A stretch of DNA of 64,000 bases from Acidiferrimicrobium sp. IK (GCF_025499425.1 NZ_JAIMCB010000014.1:1-64000); one strand, 5' to 3'. Counted from the first letter of the stretch, positions 50,318 to 60,047 are shown. A program made the numbers and translations. Notes: generated from the letters alone by a model not told the origin.

Positions 50318-51793
50318 TCATCCGCCGGCGGGCAGGTGAACGCCTGACGGCCCGGCCAGGGCGGTGACCCCGTCGACGGTCGGCACCAGCAGCAGCCCGT
50401 AAGCGCTGGTCGGGGACACGAACGGCGCCACCGGGCCGACATCCACCGACTGCACCTGCGTTCCCGCCGACGCCGCGTACTCGTGGAGGGAGCCCGACGG
50501 GTAGCGCAACGCCCAAACGTCGGCGCCGGTGACGATCGGGGCGCCGTTGGCGCCGGGCAGCCGCCCAGCCACGACGCGGCGGGTCAGGTCGACGACCTGT
50601 ATGCCGCCGGCCCGGCAGGGGACGAACAGCCGGTTGGTGCTCCGGTCGTAGGCCGGGCCGCCGTCGGGGTCGCTGCCGCAGATCCCCGGGATGGCAGCCA
50701 CCTGGGTCATGTCGCTTTGGCGCAGCACGTAGCCGATGTCGGTCTTGCCGGCCGCGAACAGCTGACCGCCCGGCAGCAGCACCGGGTTCGCGGTGGAGAG
50801 ATCCTCGTCGCCGCCCGCCGCCATGTCCTTGAACGCCGCCAGCGGCTGCAGCGTGGGGCTGAGCTTGATCACGCTCTCGGTGTAGAGCTCCGGGTCGGGT
50901 CCGCCTTCGGGCGGGTCCGGCGTTGCGTTGCCGGTGGCGATGTAAACGTTCCCTGACCCGTCGACCGCCGGCGCTCCGCCCGACTGCCAGACCGCGCCGC
51001 CCCGGCCGTTCGCCGCCACCTCGAAGGACCGCATGTCGGGGGCCCCGATCTCGTTGACCGCCACCACCCACCCGTGGTAGTCGCCGCAGTCGCCGTAGTT
51101 GCCGCCGTAGGCGATGTAGACCCGGCCGTTGGCCAGCGCCAGCCCGGCCCGCTGCAGGAGGGGGGCCTGGCTCTCGCCGGCGGGTACGGGCGGGTCGACG
51201 GTGTCGGACACCTCGACCGCGCCGGTCGTCACGTCCAAGCCGACCAGCCGGCGCGACACCCGGTCGCCGGGACCGGTCACCTCCCCGACCGCGTAGATGG
51301 TTCCCGTCGCCGGATCGATGACCGGCGTGCTGGTCACGCCGAGCGGGCTGATGTCTCCGCACCCGATCACCGGCGAGGCGTCGCGGAGCGGCGTCCCGAG
51401 CGACGTCGACCAGACGACCGCGCCCGTCGCGGGGTCGAGGGCCACGACCCGGTCGGTCTCGGTGGCCGCGAAGACCCGCCCTGCGAAGGCGAGCGCCTGG
51501 CCGTACACCTTGCCGCCGAGCTCGGCGCGCCACAGGGGGCGGGCCGGGTCGAGGGGGGCGCTCGCCGCGGCCGCTGCCGTTCGCGACTGGTCGGCGTGGT
51601 AGGAGGTCCAGTCCCCGCCGGCGCCCGGCGTCGAGCCGGCGGGGGCGGCGGTCGGCGCCGCTGCCTTCGGCGCGGTGGTCGGCGCGGTGACGGGCGGAGG
51701 GGTGGCGGCGGAGGACCCGCACGCCGCGGCGAGAGCCGCCGCGGTAAGAGCCGCCGCGGCGGCGAGCGCCGGCCGCCGGGAAGATCGAGTCAT
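50318..51793 (-). CDS. PQQ-like beta-propeller lipoprotein
   Basis: A 491-residue exported protein. The N-terminus ALAAAAALTAAALAAACGSS resembles a lipoprotein signal ending at Cys. After a Pro/Thr linker come propeller blades of the PQQ/YVTN type (GRVFAATETDRVVALDPATG, then GAVVWST; VYIATGNATPDPPEGGPDP). A quinoprotein dehydrogenase activity is not shown, and PQQ ligands cannot be assigned; a binding or scaffold role outside the membrane is equally possible. Confidence 0.8.
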   Translation of the reverse strand: MTRSSRRPALAAAAALTAAALAAACGSSAATPPPVTAPTTAPKAAAPTAAPAGSTPGAGGDWTSYHADQSRTAAAAASAPLDPARPLWRAELGGKVYGQALAFAGRVFAATETDRVVALDPATGAVVWSTSLGTPLRDASPVIGCGDISPLGVTSTPVIDPATGTIYAVGEVTGPGDRVSRRLVGLDVTTGAVEVSDTVDPPVPAGESQAPLLQRAGLALANGRVYIAYGGNYGDCGDYHGWVVAVNEIGAPDMRSFEVAANGRGGAVWQSGGAPAVDGSGNVYIATGNATPDPPEGGPDPELYTESVIKLSPTLQPLAAFKDMAAGGDEDLSTANPVLLPGGQLFAAGKTDIGYVLRQSDMTQVAAIPGICGSDPDGGPAYDRSTNRLFVPCRAGGIQVVDLTRRVVAGRLPGANGAPIVTGADVWALRYPSGSLHEYAASAGTQVQSVDVGPVAPFVSPTSAYGLLLVPTVDGVTALAGPSGVHLPAGG

Positions 51794-51898
51794 CCCGGCG
51801 ATCTTCGCATCGAGGCGGGGATACGGGACAAACACCGCAGCCGGTCTCCGCCCGCCCAGGGAGGCGTATAGTCCCGGGCAACATCCGAGGAGGGGCCG

Positions 51899-54679
51899 GT
51901 GGGCAAGGTACGCCAAGTGCAAGTGGCCCCCGAACGGATCGATCAGCGCGACCCCGAAAGCGACGTGGCCGGTCTGCCGGCCGCCGGCGCCGGCGCCGGC
52001 ATCGAGTCGTTGCAGCACACGGCCGGCAACCGGGCGGTCACCGATCTTTTGCGGGTGGGGCAGGCCCGCCTGCGGGTCGGCGCGGCGGACGACCCCTACG
52101 AACACGAAGCCGACGCCGTCGCCCGCCGGGTGGTCCAGGCGCTGCGGTCCGCGGCACCGGCCACCGTCGGGCCCGAGACCGACGATCCCGGGGCGCCCGG
52201 CGCGGGGCAGGCGCCGCTACGGCGTCTGATGCGCCGCGCCCCGATCGGCGCCGACGGCGGCGACCTGGATCCGGGCACCGAAGCGGCGTTGTCCTCCGCC
52301 CGGGGCGGGGGGCAGCCCCTGCCGGCCGCGGTGCGCGCCTCGATGGAGGGCGCGTTCGGCGGAGCCGACTTCGGGAACGTCCGCCTTCACAGCGGGCCGG
52401 GAGCGGCGGCGCTCAACCGGGCCGTCTCCGCGGAGGCGTTCACCGTCGGATCCGACATCTTCTTCTCCGGCGCGGTGCCCGACGCCGCCAACCCGGCCGG
52501 CCAGGAGCTGCTCGCCCACGAGCTGACCCACACCGTGCAGCAGGGCGCCTCTCCCACGGTGCAGCGGTGGTCGCCGTTCAAGAAGAAGGACAAGCCGGCC
52601 GTCCCCTCGATCACCCCCGAGCAGGCCCAGGAGCTGATCAACAAGATCCAGGCGTCGCCAGAGATGACCCAGGCCGACCGGCTGCGCGACCAGGGCAAGG
52701 AAGACCAGGCTCTCGACGCCGTCGAGACGTACTGGGACAAGGGCAAGGTCACCCTCGGGGACGGCACCGAGATCGTCCTCAAGGACTTCAAGCCGCTGCT
52801 GTTCACGCCAGCGGAGCGGCGCATGGTCAAGGTCAAGAAGTGGCGGTTGGCCTCCGCGGTGCGGGGCCTGTTCGACGAGAGCGTGCGAAAGGGCCAGACC
52901 GCCATCCCCGTCGTCGCCGGAGCCCCGTCGCAGGCGGCCAAGGAAGCGCTCGCCCCCCACCAGAAGGCCAAGGGCCCGACCGACGGGGGCGGCGTCGCCG
53001 CCGGGTTCGGCGGCGTCGGCACGACCAGCTCGCTCGCCGGGCTGGGCTCGAAGGTAGGCCAGCACTTCGCTGACCCGTCCAACCCCAACGCCAAGAACAT
53101 GTCGCTGGCCGCCAAGGAGCTCGACACCAGCTACATGCAGAAGGGGGACCCGCTCAACACCGCGCCGAGCATGCAGTCGAAGTCGGACTGGGCCAACGGC
53201 ACCCTGAGCGTGATCACCGACAGCTTCAGCTTCCTTTCGCAGGTGGTGGTGATCATCAAGCAGATCACCGACGACAAGAGCTCCAAGGCCGACGTCGCGG
53301 AGAGCACCGCGGGTGCTCTCGCCACTCTGACCAACACCGCCAGCGACATCCTGCAGGTGATCGAGAAGGCGCAGGGGTCGGAGCTGACGACCAACATGTT
53401 CCACTGGGTGCCGGGACTGAGCATCTTCTCCAACGCGTTCATGGCCATGAAGTCGGCGATCTCGCTGGTCCCCAAGGCCGTCGGGCTCCACGGGATCCGG
53501 ACCCACGGCAACAAGGTCACCGAGAAGGAACGCGAGGACCTCAAGCTGGCGGTCGAGCGGCTCTGGGTTCGCTCCTCCCAGCAGGTGGAGGCCGACTCGT
53601 TCGCCACCGCCAAGTCCCTGACCAACGCCGGGCTGGCGATCGCCGAGGTGGCCAGCGGCGGCGGGTTCGGCATCCCCCGCCTGGCTTCGGCCGTCGTGAC
53701 GGGCGCCGGTGTGGTCCACACCCTGGGCCACACCATCGCCGACAGCCTGCGGGCCGCGGCGACCAAGACCGCCCGGATCCGCTACTTCGGGGCGCACGAG
53801 GCCGGCTCGGCCGAGAAGCTGATCCGCACCGACCCGCAGGCGGCCGCCGAGGCGATCATGACCCGGGCCATGGAAGGCGACCCTCAGGCCATCGGCGTGC
53901 TGAGAGGCTTCGACATCAAGCTTCCGCTGATCACCGCCACTCAACAGCCCGGCACGTCGCGCACCGTCGTCAAGCCGGCGGTCCCGGTGCGGGCCAAGGG
54001 CCGGGGCGGGGCCAACGATCCTGGCAACGCGGGGCGCGCCGCCCAAGTCGAGGACACCCTCGACTACGACCACGCGGCCACCACCGACTTCGACCAGGCC
54101 ATGGTCAAGCTGATGAGCTTCCTGGCGGAGAGCACCAACCCGAAGACCATCGGCGACAAGATCAAAGACACCTTCAAGAAGCTGAAGGACACGCCGGGCG
54201 ACATCCGGGCCCGATACCGGGACGCCAAGCGGATCGCCCAGGCCCGCAACGAGGCCAACTACAAAAACAAGGGCAAGGACCGCGGCACCACGTGGGCGGT
54301 CACCACCGCGCTGTTCGGCTCCGACAGCGACGTCGCCAAGCTGGCGGAGAACACCGAGCGGGATCTGCGGGCCACCCACATGGACCAGCCCACCAAGACC
54401 AAGCTTTTGGAGCTGCTCACGCCCGAGGCGATCAGGGACGCCGACAAGCAGCGCTCCAAGCTCGACGCCACCCGCGCCTACATGGACATCTCCGCTCCCC
54501 TCGACAAGGCCGCCAAGGCGCAGGCCGAGAAGCTCTCGGTCGGCAAGCTGAGCGAGGTCGTCCACCAGGGCAAGAAGGCATCCGGGCTGAACGACCGCCA
54601 GTGGGAGGCGTACCTGGCGGTGTTCACCACCAGGCTCAACGAGAAGGCGGCGACGGCGGTCGCGCCGCCGTCGTCGTGA
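51899..54679 (+). CDS. DUF4157 (eCIS-core) protein
   Basis: A 926-residue protein starting at GTG after GAGGAGGGG. Residues 36-79 carry the usual preface (LQHTAGNRAV; RLRVGAADDPYEHEADAVAR). The DUF4157 domain (~137-220) includes LPAAVRASMEGAFG, RLHSGPGAAALNRAVSAEA and LLAHELTHTVQQ, giving HELTH at 207-211, a metalloprotease-like motif. The remaining ~700 residues are helical, Lys/Ala-rich, with a hydrophobic patch (~375-450). DUF4157 proteins are often cargo or self-processing parts of contractile injection systems or large toxins. No injection-system genes are in view. Confidence 0.85.
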   Translation: MGKVRQVQVAPERIDQRDPESDVAGLPAAGAGAGIESLQHTAGNRAVTDLLRVGQARLRVGAADDPYEHEADAVARRVVQALRSAAPATVGPETDDPGAPGAGQAPLRRLMRRAPIGADGGDLDPGTEAALSSARGGGQPLPAAVRASMEGAFGGADFGNVRLHSGPGAAALNRAVSAEAFTVGSDIFFSGAVPDAANPAGQELLAHELTHTVQQGASPTVQRWSPFKKKDKPAVPSITPEQAQELINKIQASPEMTQADRLRDQGKEDQALDAVETYWDKGKVTLGDGTEIVLKDFKPLLFTPAERRMVKVKKWRLASAVRGLFDESVRKGQTAIPVVAGAPSQAAKEALAPHQKAKGPTDGGGVAAGFGGVGTTSSLAGLGSKVGQHFADPSNPNAKNMSLAAKELDTSYMQKGDPLNTAPSMQSKSDWANGTLSVITDSFSFLSQVVVIIKQITDDKSSKADVAESTAGALATLTNTASDILQVIEKAQGSELTTNMFHWVPGLSIFSNAFMAMKSAISLVPKAVGLHGIRTHGNKVTEKEREDLKLAVERLWVRSSQQVEADSFATAKSLTNAGLAIAEVASGGGFGIPRLASAVVTGAGVVHTLGHTIADSLRAAATKTARIRYFGAHEAGSAEKLIRTDPQAAAEAIMTRAMEGDPQAIGVLRGFDIKLPLITATQQPGTSRTVVKPAVPVRAKGRGGANDPGNAGRAAQVEDTLDYDHAATTDFDQAMVKLMSFLAESTNPKTIGDKIKDTFKKLKDTPGDIRARYRDAKRIAQARNEANYKNKGKDRGTTWAVTTALFGSDSDVAKLAENTERDLRATHMDQPTKTKLLELLTPEAIRDADKQRSKLDATRAYMDISAPLDKAAKAQAEKLSVGKLSEVVHQGKKASGLNDRQWEAYLAVFTTRLNEKAATAVAPPSS

Positions 54680-55203
54680 CCGCGCCGAGCCGACCGGAGG
54701 CCCTCGACCCCGGCCGGGTGCTCTACGACACCCTCGTCGGGTTCCTCCGCGACGACGGGTGGCCGGTGAGCGTCGAGGACGACGCCGAGCGGGCGGTGGC
54801 GGTGACCGTGGAGGGCGGCTCCGGGCGGTGGGTGTGCGTCGCTCAGTTCGCCGAGGACCGTCCGGTGCTGCTGTTCTCCTCGGTGATCCCCGCGTTCGTG
54901 CCCGCCGCGCTGCGGGCGCCTGTCGGCGAGTACCTGAACCGGGCCAACCAGGGGATGCTGTCGGGCGGCTTCCAGTTCGACCTCGACGAGGGCGAGGTTC
55001 GCTTCGTCACCGCCTTGGACCTCGGCGACGTCGACCCGGCGCCGTTGGCCGAGAGCGGGGCGCTGCGAGGCCTCATCCGCCAGCTGGTCTACGTCAACGT
55101 GGCCACCGTCGACCGGTACCTCTCCGGGTTGATGGCGGTGATCCACGCCGGGGCCGACCCGGCCGCCGCGGTCGCGGCGGCCGAGGCCGACCAGGGCACG
55201 TGA
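54676..55203 (+). CDS. YbjN-family chaperone-like protein
   Basis: A 175-residue protein whose GTG overlaps the DUF4157 stop as GTGA. The composition and pattern (WVCVAQFAEDRPVLLFSSVI, YLNRANQGMLSGGFQFDLDE, VRFVTALDLGD) fit the YbjN fold, which resembles type III secretion chaperones. Its tight coupling suggests that it binds or delivers the DUF4157 protein. Confidence 0.72.
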   Translation: MTAPSRPEALDPGRVLYDTLVGFLRDDGWPVSVEDDAERAVAVTVEGGSGRWVCVAQFAEDRPVLLFSSVIPAFVPAALRAPVGEYLNRANQGMLSGGFQFDLDEGEVRFVTALDLGDVDPAPLAESGALRGLIRQLVYVNVATVDRYLSGLMAVIHAGADPAAAVAAAEADQGT

Positions 55204-55249
55204 CGCCCCGAGCCGGCGGTCCCCGGGTCGGTTACGCCACTAGCGGTAC

Positions 55250-55894
55250 GTGACACCGGCGGAGTACGTGGTCGCCCTGGCTGACCACGTGCGCGGCGCG
55301 GGCGGGAAGATCACCGATCGCACGGAGGTCGAGGCGGTCGAGCGGCACGGCACCGGGCTGAAGGTGCACTGCGCGGGCCGTACCCTCGGAGCCGACGCGG
55401 TGGTCCTGGCCAGCGGCGCTCTTCTCTCCGACCTGGCCCGCCCGCACGGGGTGCGGCTCCCGGTGCACGCCGGGCGCGGCTACAGCTTCACCGTCGACTG
55501 CGACGAGCCGCTACAACGCCCGCTCTACCTGCCGAGCGCCCGGGTGGCGATCACGCCCACCGCGGCCGGCGCCCGGGTCACTGGGATCATGGAGTTCGCA
55601 GGCGCCGACGATCCGCCGGTCGCGGCCCGGTTCGCGACGATCGAGCGCGGCGCGCGGCCCATGCTGCGGGGCATCGACTGGGCCAGCCGGGCCAACGACT
55701 GGGTGGGGTCTCGGCCGCTCACCGCCGACGGGATCCCGCTCGTGGGCGCGTCCCGGACCAAGGATGTCTACGTCGCGGGAGGGCACGGGATGTGGGGGGT
55801 GACGCTCGGACCGCTCACCGGTCAGCTCCTCGCCGAGCAGATCGTCACCGGGGTGATGCCTCCCGAGCTGCGGGCCCTCGACCCAACGAGGTGA
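55250..55894 (+). pseudogene. C-terminal half of a D-amino-acid/glycine oxidase-type enzyme
   Basis: The 214 codons match only the C-terminal half of a DadA-like FAD oxidoreductase (VHAGRGYSFTVDCDEPLQRP; RPLTADGIPLVGASR; VYVAGGHGMWGVTLGPLTGQ). The N-terminal FAD-binding GXGXXG region is missing. An in-frame TAG sits six bases before the GTG. Full enzymes have about 410 residues, so this is a truncated remnant. Confidence 0.7.
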
Positions 55895-55986
55895 ATCGGC
55901 GGCCGTCGCCATGATGTCGGGAAGGGTTCACCGGCCCCTCACCGCCCGGCCAGCCCGCCGCCATGCGCAGGTTTTATGGTCCGCGC

Positions 55987-57303
55987 ATGGCGAAGCGACT
56001 GACCAAGAAGCGGGTGATGACCGGCGTGGCGGTGACCTCGGTGTCGCTGGCCACCCTGGTGCCGGCGATGAGCGCCAGCGCCCACTACGGCCGCGACACC
56101 GCCGACAATGCGTGGCCCTACGCCGCCGCGCCCGGTTCGCCGGTGCTGGCCGCGGTGGGCGACATCTCCTGCCAGCCCGACGCCAACAGCGCCGGGCAGC
56201 CCGGCGAGGCGGCCAAGCCGGGCGACACCTGCACCCAGGCCAACCAGGCCGACGCGATGCTGCGCAACCAGGCGCAGGCGGCCACCGCCGACCAGGTGGA
56301 GTCGATGAAACCCGACTTGGTGGCCATCCTCGGCGACGAGCAATACCAGGTCGGCACCCTCGCCGACTTCGAGGGCTCCTACGACCAGACCTACGGCGCC
56401 TTCAAGTTCCTGCAGCGACCGTCGCCGGGCAACCACGAGTTCTACAGCACCCACGGCCAGAACGGCGAGGACGGCATCGGGTACTTCGACTACTTCAACG
56501 GCTACCAGCTCGACCCCGCCACCGGGCAGCCGAAGACCGAACTGGTGCCGCTGTCCACCTCCAGCGCTCCCCGCTACGAGCCGGTGCCCCGCCCCTCCGG
56601 CCAGGCCGGCCAGTCGGGCCAGGGCTGGTACTCCTACGACCTGGGCAGCTGGCACATCATCTCGCTCAACGCCGAGTGCTCGATCGGGGACAACGCAGCC
56701 ACGACCAGCTGCGCCCACCCGCCGGCGTGGTACCAGCAAGAGACGCAGTGGCTGGCGCAGGACCTCTCCACCGACCACGCGTCGTGCACCCTTGCCTACT
56801 GGCATCAGCCGACCTTCAGCGCCTCGAACGCCCCGGCGTCGGCGACCGTCCCCGGACCCGGTAGCGGCGAGGGGACCGCGGCCGACGCCTGGTGGCAGCT
56901 GCTGTCGGCCCACGGCGCGGACCTGGTGCTCAACGGCCACGAGCACCTCTACGCGCGCTTCGCGCCGATGAACGCCGCCGGCCACGCCGACAAGCACGGC
57001 ATCCGCGAGTTCATCGTCGGCACCGGCGGCGAGGGCCTCGACCCGCTGCACACGACGGCGTCGGGGCAGGTGGCGGTGCCCAACTTGCAGTCCGCCCAGG
57101 GCTCCGGCGACGCCTTCCAGAACGGGACCACGACGAGCGGCTATCCGGGGGCGTTCGGGGCGATGAAGCTGACCCTCGGCCGCGACGGCTACAGCTGGGA
57201 CTACGCGTCGGCCCCGGCCCCGACGGTCAACGGCGCCCCGGCGTGGGCCAGCTTCTCCGACACCGGCTCGGCCTCCTGCCACGGACCGGCCCATGGCGGC
57301 TGA
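55987..57303 (+). CDS. Exported metallophosphoesterase
   Basis: A 438-residue secreted enzyme. Signal peptide: KKRVMTGVAVTSVSLATLVP, cut near AMSASA. Metal motifs are VGDIS, LGDEQY (unusual Glu in place of the normal Asn/His), PSPGNHEF, ..YWHQPTF.. and NGHEHLYARF. It resembles bacterial extracellular purple-acid-phosphatase-like proteins. Substrate is unknown. The ATG at 55987 fits the signal; an ATG eight codons earlier is possible. Confidence 0.85.
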   Translation: MAKRLTKKRVMTGVAVTSVSLATLVPAMSASAHYGRDTADNAWPYAAAPGSPVLAAVGDISCQPDANSAGQPGEAAKPGDTCTQANQADAMLRNQAQAATADQVESMKPDLVAILGDEQYQVGTLADFEGSYDQTYGAFKFLQRPSPGNHEFYSTHGQNGEDGIGYFDYFNGYQLDPATGQPKTELVPLSTSSAPRYEPVPRPSGQAGQSGQGWYSYDLGSWHIISLNAECSIGDNAATTSCAHPPAWYQQETQWLAQDLSTDHASCTLAYWHQPTFSASNAPASATVPGPGSGEGTAADAWWQLLSAHGADLVLNGHEHLYARFAPMNAAGHADKHGIREFIVGTGGEGLDPLHTTASGQVAVPNLQSAQGSGDAFQNGTTTSGYPGAFGAMKLTLGRDGYSWDYASAPAPTVNGAPAWASFSDTGSASCHGPAHGG

Positions 57304-57328
57304 TACCGGCAGTGGGCGCCGGCGAGGA

Positions 57329-57976
57329 TCAGCCGGGCCGGATCGGTCCCCCGCGTTGCCGCGACGCGCGCCTGTCGGGCGGCCCGCTGACCGTCCGGGG
57401 CGGAGGCGGGCTCAGGGCCTGTAGCTCAGGCTTGTAGCGCAGGCCGTCGAGCAGGAGGGCGACCATCCGCTGGGCCCGGGTCTGGTCCTGCGAGCCGGGC
57501 GGGGGGATCGAGAGGTTGGCGACCGCGCCGAGCAGGTCGAGGGCGTCCACGTCGCCTCTCACCGCTCCGGCTGCGTGGGCGGCCTCGAGGAGCGATCGAA
57601 GCGCCGGCTCGAGGTGCTCGCTGAAGTAGGCCGGAAGGGCGGCGAACGCGGGGTCACCGGAGTGCAGCGCAGCCGCCAACCCCTGCTTGGTGGCGACGAA
57701 CTCGGTGTAGCGCCGGAGCCACAGCTCGAGGGCGCCGTCGGGGTCGTGGGCGGCGGCCAGTAGCGGGGCCGCGGCCGCGCACTCGTCGATCTCCCGCCGG
57801 AACACCGCGGCAATCAGGTCGGCGCGGGTCGGGAAGTGCCGGTAGAGGGTGGCGGTGCCGACCCCGGCGCGCGCCGCCACCGCCCGGACGTTGACGTCGA
57901 CCCCATGCTCCGCGAACACCTCCTTGGCCGCGCCCAGGAGGGCGTCGATGTTGCGCTGCGCATCGCTGCGGGGCAC
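57329..57976 (-). CDS. TetR-family repressor
   Basis: A 215-residue TetR regulator. The HTH is ALLGAAKEVFAEHGVDVNVR then AVAARAGVGTATLYRHFPTR; the ligand domain follows, with a Pro/Arg tail. GTG 57976 is preferred since the upstream codons run through the operators. It is divergent from the aldo/keto reductase and probably represses it. Confidence 0.88.
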   Translation of the reverse strand: MPRSDAQRNIDALLGAAKEVFAEHGVDVNVRAVAARAGVGTATLYRHFPTRADLIAAVFRREIDECAAAAPLLAAAHDPDGALELWLRRYTEFVATKQGLAAALHSGDPAFAALPAYFSEHLEPALRSLLEAAHAAGAVRGDVDALDLLGAVANLSIPPPGSQDQTRAQRMVALLLDGLRYKPELQALSPPPPRTVSGPPDRRASRQRGGPIRPG

Positions 57977-57995
57977 GGGCCCATCCTTGCTAAGT

Positions 57996-58038
57996 GGGAC
58001 ACTGTCCCGTATAGTCGGCTGTAACGGGACAACGTCCC
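57996..58038. promoter_or_regulatory. Paired TetR operators
   Basis: GGGACA-C-TGTCCC at 57996-58008 and GGGAC-AAC-GTCCC at 58026-58038, 30 bp apart (about three helical turns), between the TetR gene and the aldo/keto reductase. Confidence 0.68.
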
Positions 58039-58088
58039 ATTTCCCCACATCTTAGAACCACCGACCTCGCGTCGAGAGGAGACCCGAC

Positions 58089-59114
58089 ATGCAGTACCGC
58101 ACCCTCGGACGGACCGGTATCAAGGTCAGCCCCTACGCCCTCGGCGCCATGATGTTCGGTGCGGTCGGCAACCCGGACCACGATGACTCCGTCCGCATCA
58201 TCCACCGTGCGCTCGACGCCGGAATCAACTTCATCGACACCGCCGACATGTACTCCTACGGCGAGTCGGAGGAGATCGTGGGCAAGGCGATAGCAGGCCG
58301 GCGCGACAGTCTCGTGGTCGCCACCAAGCTCAACCTGCCGATGGGCGACGACCCCAACCAGCAGGGCAACTCCCGCCGATGGATCATGACCGAGGTGGAA
58401 AACTCGTTGCGCCGGTTGCAGACCGACTACATCGACCTCTATCAGATCCACCGGCCCGATCCGAGCACCGACATCGAAGAGACCCTCTCGGCCCTGTCAG
58501 ACCTGATCCACAGTGGCAAGGTGCGGGCGATCGGCTCGTCCGCCATGCCCGCCTCCGACATGGTCGAGGCCCAGTGGGTCTCGGAGCGGCGCGGCCTCGA
58601 GCGGTTCCGCGCCGAGCAGCCGGCCTACTCCATCCTCAGCCGGGGCATCGAGACCGAGGTGCTCCCCGTCGCCCAGCGCTACGGCATGGGCGTGCTGGTC
58701 TGGAGCCCCCTGGCCATGGGACTGCTCACCGGCCGGGTCCGCCGCGACCAGGCCACCGACCTGCGCCGCAGCAGCATGTTCACCCACATGCGCGACCCGC
58801 GCCGCCTCGACGCCGTCGAGGAGCTCATCCCCCTCGCCGAGCAAGCCGGCATCAAGCTCACCCACATGGCGATGGCCTTCGCCATCAGCCACCCCGGCGT
58901 CACCTCCGCCATCATCGGGCCGCGCACCATGGACCACCTCGAGGACCTGCTAGCCGGCGCGGAGACCGTCCTGACCGACGACGTCCTCGATCGGATCGAC
59001 GCCATCGTCCCGCCGGGCACCGACCTCGGGCGCCTCGACATGGCCTACAACCCTCCCGCCATCCTCGACCCCCGCCAGCGCCGGCGCCCCGTCGAGGAGC
59101 GCCGCGCCGCGTAA
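58089..59114 (+). CDS. Aldo/keto reductase
   Basis: A 341-residue AKR. The barrel signatures are MQYRTLGRTGIKVSPYALGA, FIDTADMYSYGESEE (Asp, Tyr of the catalytic tetrad), VATKLN (Lys), YIDLYQIHRPD (His), and the NADPH-binding AISHPGVTSAIIGPRT. It reduces aldehydes or ketones with NADPH. The start is backed by GAGAGGAGA. Likely induced through the divergent TetR. Confidence 0.92.
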   Translation: MQYRTLGRTGIKVSPYALGAMMFGAVGNPDHDDSVRIIHRALDAGINFIDTADMYSYGESEEIVGKAIAGRRDSLVVATKLNLPMGDDPNQQGNSRRWIMTEVENSLRRLQTDYIDLYQIHRPDPSTDIEETLSALSDLIHSGKVRAIGSSAMPASDMVEAQWVSERRGLERFRAEQPAYSILSRGIETEVLPVAQRYGMGVLVWSPLAMGLLTGRVRRDQATDLRRSSMFTHMRDPRRLDAVEELIPLAEQAGIKLTHMAMAFAISHPGVTSAIIGPRTMDHLEDLLAGAETVLTDDVLDRIDAIVPPGTDLGRLDMAYNPPAILDPRQRRRPVEERRAA

Positions 59115-59135
59115 GCGCCGCCGACCCGCCGGCGG

Positions 59136-59279
59136 TCACGCCAGGCAGGTGAGGGGCTTGCCGCCGTTGTAGGCGACCATGTCGGCGAGGGCCGGCGCGA
59201 CGTCGATCGTGCCCCCCGGCTCGACGCCGTCGAGCTGCACGACGCGACGGTGCCGGGGAGGGAAGTCGGTGCCAATCAG
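59136..59279 (-). pseudogene. Possible gene tail
   Basis: The minus strand reads a protein-like tail (RRVVQLDGVEPGGTIDVAPA, then LADMVAYNGGKPLTCLA and stop) with no matching upstream part. It is probably the end of a lost gene; the family is not recognised. Confidence 0.25.
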
Positions 59280-59295
59280 GCCGTGAAGGCGCCGC

Positions 59296-59964
59296 TCATC
59301 GCTCCGAGCCGAGCAGGGGCACCAGGGCGATCCTGGCCACCTCCTTCATCACCTCGTCGTCGTCCACGTCGAGCAAGCGGCTCGGGGTGACGAGGTACGA
59401 GGTGGTTAGCCGCACCATCACCTCGGCAACGAGCTCGGTGTCCACTGCAGGGGGGATGGTTCCGGCTTCCGTCTCCTTGCGCAGCTGGGCGGCGATGAAC
59501 CGCCGGACCACCTCGGTTGTGAGGCCCCCGTCGCCGACCACCGAGGCCAGGAAGACGCCGGAGTCCTGGTCCATCAGGCCCCGGATCAACGGGTTGGTCC
59601 GGAAGACTCGCAGCGAGGTGGCGAACCCGACGGCGACTCGCTCGCCGACGGTCTCGCAGCGGGCGATCTCCTGACGGAACCGCCGGAGGTAGCGGCGGAA
59701 CTCCAGCCGGACGACATGTTGGATCAGTACGTCCTTGGTGGCGAAGCGACGGTAGACGGTGATGCGCGACACCCCGGCGGCGCGCGCAACGTCTTCCATC
59801 GTCATCCGCTGGGGACCGAGCCGGCACAGCAGGTCGTGGGCGGACTCGAGGAGGCGGGCGCGGATCGCGTCCCTGTCGTCGAGATCCTCGCCGGCGGCGT
59901 CGAAGGCCGACGCCAGCAGGGAGGAGGAAGAAGATGGATCGGGCGGGAAGCCTCCGAGCGCCAC
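59296..59964 (-). CDS. TetR-family regulator next to the oxygenase
   Basis: About 222 residues from GTG 59964. The HTH reads RARLLESAHDLLCRLGPQRM then TMEDVARAAGVSRITVYRRF. The ligand domain continues to ALVPLLGSER. An ATG at 60051 would add 29 residues, but its codons overlap the dyad at 60025-60047, which favours the later start. Neither start has a good ribosome site. It is divergent from the Lcp-like oxygenase. Confidence 0.82.
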   Translation of the reverse strand: MALGGFPPDPSSSSSLLASAFDAAGEDLDDRDAIRARLLESAHDLLCRLGPQRMTMEDVARAAGVSRITVYRRFATKDVLIQHVVRLEFRRYLRRFRQEIARCETVGERVAVGFATSLRVFRTNPLIRGLMDQDSGVFLASVVGDGGLTTEVVRRFIAAQLRKETEAGTIPPAVDTELVAEVMVRLTTSYLVTPSRLLDVDDDEVMKEVARIALVPLLGSER

Positions 59965-60024
59965 GACAGAGGATACCGGTATGCCCCTTGTGTCGGAGTC
60001 GGGGGGCTGGATACGATGAGATAC

Positions 60025-60047
60025 AGAGATACGGACAGTGTATCTCT
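60025..60047. promoter_or_regulatory. TetR operator dyad
   Basis: Arms AGAGATAC and GTATCTCT separated by seven bases; a further GAGATAC lies just to the left (60018-60024). The site lies between the TetR gene and the oxygenase gene, and another palindrome ATACCGGTAT is at 59973-59982. Confidence 0.6.

Noticed and set aside
52217-54565. A 782-codon minus-strand frame
   Set aside because: Antisense to the DUF4157 gene; composition is Gly/Val/Asp-rich shadow sequence.
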